Origin: Nocardioides sp. QY071
GTDB taxonomy: Bacteria > Actinomycetota > Actinomycetes > Propionibacteriales > Nocardioidaceae
Reading direction: 5' to 3'
Length of the DNA: 64,000 nucleotides
Assembly (NCBI RefSeq): GCF_029961765.1
Contig: NZ_CP124681.1
Coordinates: 4,402,001-4,466,000 of the forward strand
Shown in pieces: positions 25,026-33,217 of this stretch. The position numbers and the translations under genes are program-made. Position 1 is the first letter of the stretch. Each line of letters begins with the position of its first letter. The notes under the pieces were generated by a model. The model saw only the letters and a list, made by a program, of their open reading frames with translations, was not told where the DNA came from and ran no database searches.

Positions 25026-25058
25026 TGAACCAGGGGATCGAGGCCGTGTCCTAGGCCG

Positions 25059-26180
25059 TCAGCGACGCTCCGCACGAGCGGCCACCTCCTCGCGCCACCG
25101 CGGCACGGCGGCGTGCAGAGCGAGCACGATCGCCGCATGGGCGACCGGCTCCTCGATCGCCGCTCCCAGCAGTTCGCGGCCGATGCGGAGCCGGTCGTGG
25201 GCGGTCTGGCGCGCGATGTGGTGCACGGACGCCACGTCGGCGAGAGAACCGCGGGTCTCCAGCCAGGTCAGCAGCACCTCCGCGACCTCGACGCGGCGCA
25301 CGGGCTTGAGCGCCTGCAGCTGGGCGAGGTACTTGTCGACCAGGAGCTCGGTGAGCGCGGGGCGCCCGGCGACGACCAGCTCCGCGGCGACGTCGGCGCA
25401 CGACGTGACGGCACGGTCGCTGAGGATCACCCCGGCCCGGATCGCGGCGGCCGCCTGGCGCGCGAGCTGGATCGACTCGGCGAGGTCGGCTGCCGGCCGG
25501 GCGGGGCCGGTGACCACCCGCTCCCCCGGCTCGAGCCCGGGGAGCCGGCCGTCCGGGACGAGCAGGGCGCCGCCGGCCGGGTCGACGAGGACGTCGGGAT
25601 CCTCGCCGGGCGGGAGTGCCGCCGTACCGGACACCCAGACGACGGGAAGATGCGGCGTCGCCGGGTCGACGCCGGCCAGGACGAGCAGCTCCGCGGGCAC
25701 CGCGGCGGAGGCGAAGACCGCGCGCGCGACCATGTCGCGCCGTGCGTCCGGGGCCAGCGCCATCATCGTGCGGACCTGCCGGTGCCCGGCCAGCGCGGCC
25801 CGGTGCAGCTGGTCGACGAAGCGCTCCAGTCCGCCGCGCAGCGCCTCACGCTCCTCGCGCGGATGGACCCGGGCGATCACCTGGTCGGCGCGCCGGGTCC
25901 GGTCCTCGACGACCTGGCGCAGGTCCCGGCTGAGCCGCTCCGCGCTGTGGCCGCGGACCGCGGCTCGGCGGCCGATCTGCATGAGGGTCGGCCCGACCTG
26001 CCTGACGGCGTCCTCGAACCGCCCCTCAGCACCGACGAACGCCCGGGTCGCGATCACCACCGAGTGGGCGACCGCAGGAGGGAGTGGACGATCCGGAGTG
26101 TCCAGGTCGTGGCACAGCACGGCCACCAGGGCGTCGCCATCGGCGACACCCCCCCACTGGCGGATCGCGCTCCCGATCAC
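25059..26180 (-). CDS. PucR/CdaR-type transcriptional regulator (first)
   Basis: 373 residues. GTG 26180 is chosen because GCAGGAGG stands eight bases before it; GTG 26231 (17 codons longer) has no such site. The protein has a long helical N-terminal sensor half, a degenerate middle domain, and a C-terminal PucR-type helix-turn-helix (LTWLETRGSLADVASVHHIA then RQTAHDRLRIGRELLG). PucR proteins usually activate nearby operons in response to small ligands. It is divergent from the second PucR-type gene, with two 18-bp palindromes in between, the same sites found upstream of the mce operon. Confidence 0.85.
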   Translation of the reverse strand: MIGSAIRQWGGVADGDALVAVLCHDLDTPDRPLPPAVAHSVVIATRAFVGAEGRFEDAVRQVGPTLMQIGRRAAVRGHSAERLSRDLRQVVEDRTRRADQVIARVHPREEREALRGGLERFVDQLHRAALAGHRQVRTMMALAPDARRDMVARAVFASAAVPAELLVLAGVDPATPHLPVVWVSGTAALPPGEDPDVLVDPAGGALLVPDGRLPGLEPGERVVTGPARPAADLAESIQLARQAAAAIRAGVILSDRAVTSCADVAAELVVAGRPALTELLVDKYLAQLQALKPVRRVEVAEVLLTWLETRGSLADVASVHHIARQTAHDRLRIGRELLGAAIEEPVAHAAIVLALHAAVPRWREEVAARAERR

Positions 26181-26288
26181 GTCCGCTCCCTCCTGCGGCG
26201 TCCGGGGTGGGCCGCGGTACGAGCCAGCCACAGCCCGCTCGACGGCGACAAGGGCCGATCGGTCCTCCTGCCTCGCCGGGCCCGTTCC

Positions 26289-26306
26289 TTGTCAGGCGGG
26301 TGACAA
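26289..26306. promoter_or_regulatory. 18-bp palindrome, copy 3 (PucR intergenic)
   Basis: TTGTCAGGCGGGTGACAA, 109 bp upstream of the first PucR-type gene. It is 95 bp (about nine helical turns) from copy 4. Position between the divergent regulators suggests autoregulation. Confidence 0.72.
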
Positions 26307-26383
26307 CGGTCACAGCGGGACCGGCCCGGTCCCGCCACTCCTCCCCCAGCGGTACGACGCCCCCGGCGAGAGCAGCCCGAGAC

Positions 26384-26401
26384 TTGTCACGCAGGTGACA
26401 A
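26384..26401. promoter_or_regulatory. 18-bp palindrome, copy 4 (PucR intergenic)
   Basis: TTGTCACGCAGGTGACAA, 73 bp upstream of the small leader frame that precedes the second PucR-type gene. It has the longest perfect dyad of the four except at the centre. Confidence 0.72.
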
Positions 26402-26473
26402 ATTCCCCCGTGCGCCGGCGGGCGGAGGTATGTTCCACGACACACCGGTGGGGCCGGTGGGGAGGGACACGAC

Positions 26474-26524
26474 ATGCACGCGAACAACTCGGGTCGCGCG
26501 TCGGCGACGACCGCGGGCTGGTGA
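26474..26524 (+). CDS. Possible 16-residue leader peptide coupled to the PucR-type gene
   Basis: ATG 26474 has an excellent ribosome site (GGGGAGGG, seven bases upstream) and encodes MHANNSGRASATTAGW followed by TGA, which overlaps the GTG start of the regulator at 26521 (GTGA). The regulator itself has no ribosome site, so its translation probably depends on this mini-frame. The peptide has no recognised motif; regulation through it is inference. Confidence 0.55.
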   Translation: MHANNSGRASATTAGW

Positions 26525-27801
26525 GCCGCAAGGAGCGGGAGTCCGGCGATGAGGCAGGGCGGGAGTCGATGAGGGCGGCGCCCCCGCGGGCCGCGCTGCC
26601 CGGCTCGGCCCAGTGGATGATCAGCAGCCTGGAGGGGCGGGTCCGCGAGGTCGCCGAGCAGGTGACCGAGCAGGTGCGCTCCGGCGTACCCGGCCTCGCG
26701 GACCCCGCCGACGCGCGCCTGCTCGACCTCGTCTTCACCGCGGTGCACAACGCGATGCGGGTCTTCGTCGACGAGTCGCTCGGCCGCGAGGTGTCCTACC
26801 TGCCGGTCGAGGACATGTTCCGCAAGGTCGGCTACCGGGTCGCCCTGCGCGGGCGCGACCTCGACACGATCGACCAGGGCATGGTCATCGCGGTCGGGGT
26901 GATCTCCGACGAGCTGCGGGTCAGTGCCGCCGAGAACGAGCTGTCGGCCGGCGCCCTCAACGCCATCAACGACGCGATCACCACGTTCGTCGGCCAGCTC
27001 ACCGAGCAGATCGCGGTGGGCTACCGGGCCGGCGCGCAGGCCCGCAGCACCGACAGCGGGCTGGCCCGCGCCCGGCTGCTGACCGCGCTGCTCGCCGGCA
27101 CCGACGAGGACGAGGTGGAGACCCAGGCCGCGATCGCCGGCTGGGAGCTGCCCGACCAGGTCACCGTGATCGCCGTCGAGGCCGGCGACCAGGCCGTGCG
27201 CGGCGATGCCCTCGGCCCGAAGGCGCTCACCCGCACCGGGCGCACCCCCCAGCCCGTGGTGTGCGCGACCGCCGACGCCGAGGAGGTGGTCGCCGCGATC
27301 CGCCGCAGTGCACCCCAGGCGCGGGCGTCGGTGTGCTGGCCGGTCCCCCGCGGCGACGCGAGCGCCGCGTGGACCTGGGCGACCCGCGCCCTGTCCCTGG
27401 TCGAGGCCCGGGTGATCCCGGCGCGGCCGGTCATCGAGTGCGTCCGGTTCCGCACCGAGATCTGGCTGCACGCCGAGCCGGTGCTGCGTCGCCAGCTCGC
27501 CCAGGAGCTGCTGCAGCCGCTGTTCAACGAGACCGAGAACTCCCGCGAGATCCTCTCCGAGACCCTGCTCGTCTGGCTCGAGACCCGCGACAGCGCGCCC
27601 GCGATCGCGGCCCGCCTGGGCGTCCACCCGCAGACGGTGCGCTACCGCTGGAAGCGGATCAACGAGCTGTTCGGCGACTCGCTGCACGACCCCGACTACG
27701 TCGTCCAGCTGACCTTGCTGCTCAAGGCCAGCGTCCCGCTGTGGGTCGCCGGCGACCAGAGCGACTTCCGGCGGTTCCGGGAGCAGGAGGAGACCGGATG
27801 A
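26521..27801 (+). CDS. PucR/CdaR-type transcriptional regulator (second)
   Basis: 426 residues from GTG 26521, coupled to the leader frame; ATG 26569 is a fallback start. The N-terminal ~160 residues form a helical sensor domain, the middle is a degenerate GGDEF-like region (ARLLTALLAGTDEDEVETQA onward), and the C-terminus is the PucR helix-turn-helix (LLVWLETRDSAPAIAARLGV, HPQTVRYRWKRINELFG). The intact HTH and length are typical. Its stop overlaps the next gene (ATGA). The shared palindromes suggest that one or both PucR proteins control the mce operon and themselves. Confidence 0.9.
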   Translation: MSRKERESGDEAGRESMRAAPPRAALPGSAQWMISSLEGRVREVAEQVTEQVRSGVPGLADPADARLLDLVFTAVHNAMRVFVDESLGREVSYLPVEDMFRKVGYRVALRGRDLDTIDQGMVIAVGVISDELRVSAAENELSAGALNAINDAITTFVGQLTEQIAVGYRAGAQARSTDSGLARARLLTALLAGTDEDEVETQAAIAGWELPDQVTVIAVEAGDQAVRGDALGPKALTRTGRTPQPVVCATADAEEVVAAIRRSAPQARASVCWPVPRGDASAAWTWATRALSLVEARVIPARPVIECVRFRTEIWLHAEPVLRRQLAQELLQPLFNETENSREILSETLLVWLETRDSAPAIAARLGVHPQTVRYRWKRINELFGDSLHDPDYVVQLTLLLKASVPLWVAGDQSDFRRFREQEETG

Positions 27802-28796
27802 CCCCAGCCCTGGTCGCCTGCGTGCTCCTCGCAGCGCTGCCGGCGGTGTTCGCCTACGCCGTACCCGTGGCCCGGTGGGTGGCCCGCGCGCGCGGTCGTG
27901 CGGCAGGCGTCTTCCTCGACGACCGCACGGCCCTGGCCGTCGGTCCGCGCGTCGACACGGTGCTCCTCGACCGCTGGGGCACGGTCACGACCGGCCAGCT
28001 GCGGGTCGTGGCGGTCGACCCCGTCGAGCCCGACCACGAGCGCAACCTGCGCTGGTTCGCCGGCGCCCTCGGCCACGCCGCCGAGGACCCGGTGAGCCAG
28101 GCCATCGCCCGGCTCTCCTCGCGCGGCAAGCTCAGCCAGGTCGAGCAGCACGGCAGCCGCGGCATCAGCGGCTCCGTCGACCGGCACCCGGTCCGCCTGG
28201 GCCGCCCCGACTGGTTGGGCATGGCGGCCCGCGACGACGCCGGGGTCACCCTCGGCGTGCAGGTCGACTCCCGCCCGATCGGCTACATCACCGTCGCCGA
28301 CGACGTGCGCCCCCACGCCCACGAGGACGTCGCCCGGCTGCGCGCCGACGGCGTCGAGCCGGTCCTGGTCTCCGAGGACTCCGAGCGCAACACCCGCGGC
28401 CTGGCCGAGGCCTGCGGCATCGCGCAGTGGTACGCCGACCGCCCGGCCGACACCCGCGGCGCGCTGGTCGACGAGCGGCGCCGGACCGGGCACGTCGTCG
28501 CGGTCGCCGGACCGTCGGCGGACCGGGAGGCCGACCTGCTGCTGACCGACGCCGCCGACTCCACCCGCGGGATCCGGCTCGCCGACCTCGACGTCGGGCG
28601 GGTCGCGACCGCGCTCGCCCTCACGCGCAGCGCCGCGCGCGCGGCGAGCCGTTCACGTCGTACCGGCCTCGGGGTGGGGCTCCTCGGCGTGGTGCTGGCG
28701 GCGACCGGCGTGCTGGCGGTGCCGCTGGCGATCGGCTGGGCGGTCCTCGGCTGCGGGCTCGTCACCGCGACGGCGGTGGGTCGCGCCGCGACCTGA
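27798..28796 (+). CDS. Degenerate, N-terminally truncated P-type ATPase-like membrane protein
   Basis: 332 residues from ATG 27798, ATGA-coupled to the PucR gene. It aligns by eye with the second half of a P1B metal ATPase, from the sixth membrane helix (where CPC would be, it has AVPVA) through the P and N domains to two C-terminal helices (~291-325). Every catalytic motif is changed: DKTGT is DRWGT (58-62), the HP motif is DP (97-98), TGD is SED (192-194), and GDGxND is GPSADREAD (238-246). The transport half is absent. It therefore cannot be a normal pump; a retained regulatory or scaffold role is inferred from the intact, coupled reading frame. Confidence 0.7.
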   Translation: MTPALVACVLLAALPAVFAYAVPVARWVARARGRAAGVFLDDRTALAVGPRVDTVLLDRWGTVTTGQLRVVAVDPVEPDHERNLRWFAGALGHAAEDPVSQAIARLSSRGKLSQVEQHGSRGISGSVDRHPVRLGRPDWLGMAARDDAGVTLGVQVDSRPIGYITVADDVRPHAHEDVARLRADGVEPVLVSEDSERNTRGLAEACGIAQWYADRPADTRGALVDERRRTGHVVAVAGPSADREADLLLTDAADSTRGIRLADLDVGRVATALALTRSAARAASRSRRTGLGVGLLGVVLAATGVLAVPLAIGWAVLGCGLVTATAVGRAAT

Positions 28797-28801
28797 CGCA
28801 A

Positions 28802-29350
28802 TCAGGCGTCCTGCAGCAGGCCCTCGCGCTGGGCGGCGGCCACGACCCGCCGTACGTTCTCGACCGAGCCGCAGCCCTCGTCGATCAGCGCGTTGCGGCG
28901 CCGGGCCCACTTGCTGCCGAGGTCCCAGCGGACCTTGGTCGAGACCTCGGTTCGCGCCGGCTCGAGGATGCTCAGCTCCTCCTCGGCGATGTGGTGGGCG
29001 ACGAGGTTGCTCAGCTCCTCGACGGCGTCGGAGAAGGCCTGGGTGTCGGTGCCCCTGAGCTCGAGCAGCACCAAGAGGGCGTCGTTGCCCTCTGCGTGCT
29101 CCTCGCGGCCGTGCTCGACGTCGTGCACGTCGACGTCGGAGGCCGCCTTGCGCAGCACCGGGTAGACGATCTCCTCCTCCGCCTCCCCGTGCGCGACGAG
29201 GACGTCGGCGAAGGCGCGCCGGACGGCGTCGCGGTCGACGGTGCCGAGGCGCATCTGCGAGAGCAGCTGCTCGAAGCGTCGGTGGTCGTCGCTGATCAGG
29301 TCGATGACGTCGCCCGACGCGGGGCGGCCCAGGTCGATTCCGGAGGTCAT
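28802..29350 (-). CDS. Hemerythrin-like (HHE) domain protein
   Basis: 182 residues from ATG 29350, overlapping the stop of the flavoprotein upstream (ATGA). The HHE four-helix domain has the expected iron ligands spread over DDHRRFE, HGEAEEEIVYP, HGREEHAEGND and HHIAEEE. Such proteins bind a non-haem di-iron centre that can sense or handle O2, NO or iron. Coupling with the thioredoxin-reductase-like gene suggests a redox pair. A basic C-terminal extension follows the domain. Confidence 0.9.
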   Translation of the reverse strand: MTSGIDLGRPASGDVIDLISDDHRRFEQLLSQMRLGTVDRDAVRRAFADVLVAHGEAEEEIVYPVLRKAASDVDVHDVEHGREEHAEGNDALLVLLELRGTDTQAFSDAVEELSNLVAHHIAEEELSILEPARTEVSTKVRWDLGSKWARRRNALIDEGCGSVENVRRVVAAAQREGLLQDA

Positions 29351-31065
29351 GGCGCGGGCGGTACCCGCAGCCCCTCGAGGTATCCGTGCACCAGCGACAC
29401 CGCCGACGCACCCTCGCCGCTCGCCGAGGCGACCCGCTTCATCGAGCCCGAGCGGATGTCACCGGCGGCGAAGATGCCGGGCACGCAGGTGCCGAGGTTC
29501 TCGGGCGGCAGGCCGTCGATCCAGCACTCGGTGGGGACGTCGCGGCCGGTCAGCACGAAGCCGTGCTGGTCGCGCTGCACGTCGGCCGGCAGCCAGTCGC
29601 AGTGGGGCGCGGCACCGATGAGGAGGAACAGTCCGCCGGCGGTGACGCGCTCCTCCTCGCGGGTGCGGACATCGCACAGCTGCAGCCAACCGAGCTGACC
29701 GCTGTCGTCGGCGCCACCGTCGATGATCTCAGTGCAGGGTCGTACGTCGATGCGCGGGTTCCACGCGATCTCGTCGATGAGGTACTTCGACATCGTCGCG
29801 GCCAGGTCCTCGCGCCGGATCAGGATGGTCACCGACCGCGCGAACCGGGAGAGGTGGACGGCCGCCTGGCCGGCGGAGTTGCCGCCGCCGACGACGTACA
29901 CGTCGCGGTCCTCCATCTCGCGGGCCGCGGTCATCGCGGCGCCGTAGTTGACGCCGGCACCGACGAGCTCCTCGAGCGGGGCGATGCCGAGGCGGCGGTA
30001 GGCGACGCCGGCCGCGACCAGCACCGAGCGGGCGCGGACGTCGCCGCCGTCGGTGACCAGTGTGTGCGGCTCGCCGTCGACGCCGGGCACCAGGTCGAGG
30101 ACCGGCCAGCCGGTGAAGAAGCGGGCGCCGAAGCGGATCGCCTGGGTCCGGGCCCGCTGGCCGAGGCGCTGCCCGGAGATCCCGCGCGGGAAGCCCAGGT
30201 AGTTGCGGATCATCGAGCTGGTGCCGGCCTGGCCGCCGATCACCTCGGACTCGATCACGACGGTCGACAGCCCCTCGGAGGCGCCGTACACCGCGGCGGC
30301 GAGACCGGCCGGGCCGGCGCCGACGACGGCGAGGTCGACCACCGTGTCGACCTCGATGTCGGAGGGACGGCCGTAGATCATCGCGCCGAGCTCGCGGGTC
30401 GAGGTCGGCATCAGCACCGGGCGGTCGGCGAAGACGCCGGAGGTCATGTGCACGAGCGGGTACGCCGGCGCCGCCTCGAGCCGCGCGAGCGCCTCCTGTC
30501 CCTGCGGGCTGTCGGGGAGGTAGCTGCGGTGCGGCATGCCCTGCCGGTCGAGGAAGTCGCGGATCGCCAGCGCCAGCGGGAGTCCCTCGGGGGTGATGAT
30601 CCGGACCGAGTCGACCTCGGAGGTGGCGACGGTCGCGCCCCAGTCGCTGAGCATCTCGGTGACCGCGTAGTGGAACTCCTCGTCGCGCCGGCCCTGGGGC
30701 AGCACGAGGTAGGTGTCGAACTTGCCCTTCTGCAGGTAGGGCCGCAGCGCCGTGGTCTCCTCGGCGAACCTGCTGATCGGGATCACGACCAGGCGCCGCG
30801 CGGTCGGCACGAGCGCGCGCCAGTCGTGCATCGCCATCAGCATCTGCTCGTCGGGCAGCTGCGACTCGGTGACGATGAGCGCGACCGGCTGCCCGGAGCG
30901 GCGGGCCTCCTTGAGCACGGCGTTCGCCGCGGCGGCGCTCGCGACGGGGCGGACGTCGTACTCACGCTCGTAGCGGTGGAACTGCTCGGACAGGACGTCG
31001 AGGTGGTCGCCGGAGACCAGCAGGATGACGGGCGAGGCGGCGGGCTCGGGGGCCGGTGCGTTCAC
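29347..31065 (-). CDS. Thioredoxin-reductase-like flavoprotein with N-terminal receiver-like domain
   Basis: 572 residues from GTG 31065 (GTG 31071 is also possible). Residues ~15-145 resemble a response-regulator receiver (ILLVSGDHLDVLSEQF..., then LIVTESQLPDEQ and VVIPISRF), ~155-240 form a thioredoxin-fold-like spacer, and ~250-572 are a thioredoxin-reductase-type oxidoreductase with FAD motif GAGPAGLAAAVYG, NADPH motif VVGGGNSAGQAAV and C-terminal GIFAAGDIRSG. The redox-active CxxC is missing: the region reads GVNYGAAMTAARE. It may pass electrons directly rather than to thioredoxin. Its partner hemerythrin gene overlaps at the 3' end. Confidence 0.85.
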   Translation of the reverse strand: MNAPAPEPAASPVILLVSGDHLDVLSEQFHRYEREYDVRPVASAAAANAVLKEARRSGQPVALIVTESQLPDEQMLMAMHDWRALVPTARRLVVIPISRFAEETTALRPYLQKGKFDTYLVLPQGRRDEEFHYAVTEMLSDWGATVATSEVDSVRIITPEGLPLALAIRDFLDRQGMPHRSYLPDSPQGQEALARLEAAPAYPLVHMTSGVFADRPVLMPTSTRELGAMIYGRPSDIEVDTVVDLAVVGAGPAGLAAAVYGASEGLSTVVIESEVIGGQAGTSSMIRNYLGFPRGISGQRLGQRARTQAIRFGARFFTGWPVLDLVPGVDGEPHTLVTDGGDVRARSVLVAAGVAYRRLGIAPLEELVGAGVNYGAAMTAAREMEDRDVYVVGGGNSAGQAAVHLSRFARSVTILIRREDLAATMSKYLIDEIAWNPRIDVRPCTEIIDGGADDSGQLGWLQLCDVRTREEERVTAGGLFLLIGAAPHCDWLPADVQRDQHGFVLTGRDVPTECWIDGLPPENLGTCVPGIFAAGDIRSGSMKRVASASGEGASAVSLVHGYLEGLRVPPAP

Positions 31066-31137
31066 GAGCACGAGTCTGACAGTGCGGACCTCGTGGATCG
31101 ACCCACTTCTGCCGGACCTCGGCCCTACGGTGGCGCC

Positions 31138-31818
31138 GTGACGCGGTGGTGGGTGCTGGTGGCGGGCCTGCTGCTCGCTGCCTGCGCTACGCCGACCGCC
31201 GCCCCCGCGCCGACACCGGCGTCCCGCGCCCCGGGGCCGAGCGCGGTGCCGACCGACGCCGCACTCGCCCTCGCCGCCCTGGCCGTCACCGACCGGCCGC
31301 GCCCGCCGAAGGACTACCACCGCGACGCCTTCGGCAGCCCGTGGTCCGACGTCGACCACAACGGCTGCAACCAGCGCGACGACGTGCTGCTCCGCGACGC
31401 CGAGCCCGGGACGACGCGCACCGCCCGGCAGGGCCGGTGCGACCACGACGTGCTTGCCGGCACCTGGCGTGATCCCTACACCGGCAAGGCGCTGGTCCTC
31501 GACGACCTCAAGGACCTCCACCAGGCGCAGGCGGTCCAGATCGACCACGTCGTCCCGCTCGCCGAGGCCTGGGTGTCCGGGGCTGCCGGTTGGGACGACG
31601 CGCGGCGGGCGGCGTACGCCAACGACCTCGACGGGCTGCTCGCGGTCGACGGCCCGGCCAATGCGGCCAAGGGTGCCGACGACCCGGCGGCCTGGCGCCC
31701 GCGCAAGGGCTTCCAGTGCGCCTACGCCCGGCGCTGGATCGCGGTGAAGGCCCGGTGGGCCCTCACCGTCGATCCGAGCGAGGTGGCGGCGCTGGAGGAC
31801 ATGCTCGGCTACTGCTGA
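31138..31818 (+). CDS. Secreted lipoprotein HNH-family nuclease
   Basis: 226 residues from GTG 31138. A short signal with lipobox LAAC (LLLAACATP) and a Pro/Ala spacer lead to a nuclease-like domain ending in QIDHVVPLAEAWVSGA, the HNH/beta-beta-alpha motif of the DUF1524/GmrSD type (DHVVPL is the core). The second half keeps the later Asn and a Trp/Lys-rich stretch (NAAKGADDPAAW, RKGFQCAYA). Small exported HNH proteins of this sort are common in actinobacteria and may degrade extracellular DNA. The start is 67 bp from the divergent flavoprotein gene. Confidence 0.85.
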   Translation: MTRWWVLVAGLLLAACATPTAAPAPTPASRAPGPSAVPTDAALALAALAVTDRPRPPKDYHRDAFGSPWSDVDHNGCNQRDDVLLRDAEPGTTRTARQGRCDHDVLAGTWRDPYTGKALVLDDLKDLHQAQAVQIDHVVPLAEAWVSGAAGWDDARRAAYANDLDGLLAVDGPANAAKGADDPAAWRPRKGFQCAYARRWIAVKARWALTVDPSEVAALEDMLGYC

Positions 31819-31827
31819 CCCAGCAGG

Positions 31828-33207
31828 TCAGATCACCAGGTTGAGGGCCATCACGAACACCAGTCCGCAGACCGAGAGCAGCGTCTCCATGGCCGACCAG
31901 GTCTTGAGGGTCTGCCCGACGCTCATCCCGAAGTACTCCTTGACCAGCCAGAACCCGGCGTCGTTGACGTGGGAGAAGAACACCGAGCCGGCGCCGATCG
32001 CGAGCACCATCAGCGACACCTCGCCGTTGGAGAGCTGGGCGGTCAGCGGCGCGAGCAGGCCGGACGCGGTGACCGTGGCGACGGTGGCGGAACCGGTGGC
32101 GAGGCGGATCAGGACCGCGACGAACCAGGCGAGCACGAGCACGGAGATGTTGGAGTCGGCGACCCGCTCGGCGACGATCGTGCCGATGCCGGTGTCGACC
32201 AGGGACTGCTTGAAGCCGCCGCCGGCGGCGACGATGAGCAGGATGCCGGCCACGCCGGGCAGCGAGGACTCGAGCGACTTCGAGACGCCGTCGCGGCCCA
32301 TCCGGCCGCCGAGGGTGAACATCGCGACGACCACGGCGATGCCCAGCGCGATGAGCGGGGTGCCCAGCACGTCGAGGGTGCGGCGCAGCGGGTCGGTCGC
32401 GTCGTCGATGAAGATGTCCGCCAGCGCCTTGCCCATCATCAGCACGACGGGCAGCAGCACCGAGGCGATCGTGATGGCGAAGGACGGCCGGGTGGCGTAC
32501 TCCTCGTCGGCCTTGCCCTCGAAGCGGTGCGGGACCGGTACGTCGACGTAGCGGCCGACGAGGCCGAAGACCGGCCCGGCGATGATCACCGTCGGGATCG
32601 CGACCGCGACACCGAGGGCGAGAGTGGTGCCGAGGTCGGCGTGCAGGTAGTCGATGGCGGTGAGCGGGCCGGGGTGCGGCGGCACCAGTCCGTGCATGGC
32701 GGACAGGCCGGCGAGCGCCGGGATGCCGATGGTGACCAGGGACTGCCCGGAGCGGCGCGCGACGAGATAGATGACCGGCATCAGCAGCACCAGGCCGATC
32801 TCGAAGAACATCGGCAGGCCGATGATCGCGCCGACCACGGCCATCGCCCACGGCAGTGCGCGCGGCGAGGAGCGGCCGATGATCGTGTCGACGATCTGGT
32901 CGGCGCCGCCGCTGTCGGCGAGCAGCTTCCCGAACATCGCGCCGAGCGCGATCAGGATGCCGACACCGGCGGCCGTCGCACCGAATCCCGTGGTGTAGCT
33001 GGCGATCGCGGTCTCGACGTCGACGCCGGCGACCACGCCGACGGTCAGCGCACCGCCGGTGAGGGCGAGGAACGGGTGCACCTTCGCGGCGATGATGAGG
33101 ACGACGATGACGCCGATGCCGAGCAGGGCGGCGAGGACCAGGCGGCCCTCGGAGGCGACCGGTTCGACGAGGTCGGTGCCGGCGACGGCGATGAGCGGGA
33201 CGGACAT
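31828..33207 (-). CDS. gntT: GntP-family gluconate:proton symporter
   Basis: 459 residues from ATG 33207. About twelve hydrophobic helices with the GntP-type blocks (VGVVAGVDVETAIASYTTG, GIGVIVVLIIAAKVHPF, and a PPHPGP segment in the middle: GLVPPHPGPLTAID). The family takes up gluconate and related aldonates. It begins 10 bp after the stop of gntK, in the same operon, and matches the gluconokinase-permease-regulator unit known in many bacteria. Confidence 0.92.
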   Translation of the reverse strand: MSVPLIAVAGTDLVEPVASEGRLVLAALLGIGVIVVLIIAAKVHPFLALTGGALTVGVVAGVDVETAIASYTTGFGATAAGVGILIALGAMFGKLLADSGGADQIVDTIIGRSSPRALPWAMAVVGAIIGLPMFFEIGLVLLMPVIYLVARRSGQSLVTIGIPALAGLSAMHGLVPPHPGPLTAIDYLHADLGTTLALGVAVAIPTVIIAGPVFGLVGRYVDVPVPHRFEGKADEEYATRPSFAITIASVLLPVVLMMGKALADIFIDDATDPLRRTLDVLGTPLIALGIAVVVAMFTLGGRMGRDGVSKSLESSLPGVAGILLIVAAGGGFKQSLVDTGIGTIVAERVADSNISVLVLAWFVAVLIRLATGSATVATVTASGLLAPLTAQLSNGEVSLMVLAIGAGSVFFSHVNDAGFWLVKEYFGMSVGQTLKTWSAMETLLSVCGLVFVMALNLVI

Positions 33208-33217
33208 GCGGGACTCC

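Noticed and set aside
24595-27801. A plus-strand open frame of more than 1000 codons
   Set aside because: Only the 3' part from 26521 encodes a recognisable protein. The earlier part is antisense to the secreted protein and first PucR gene, with Arg/Ser/Ala-rich translation typical of high-GC shadow frames.
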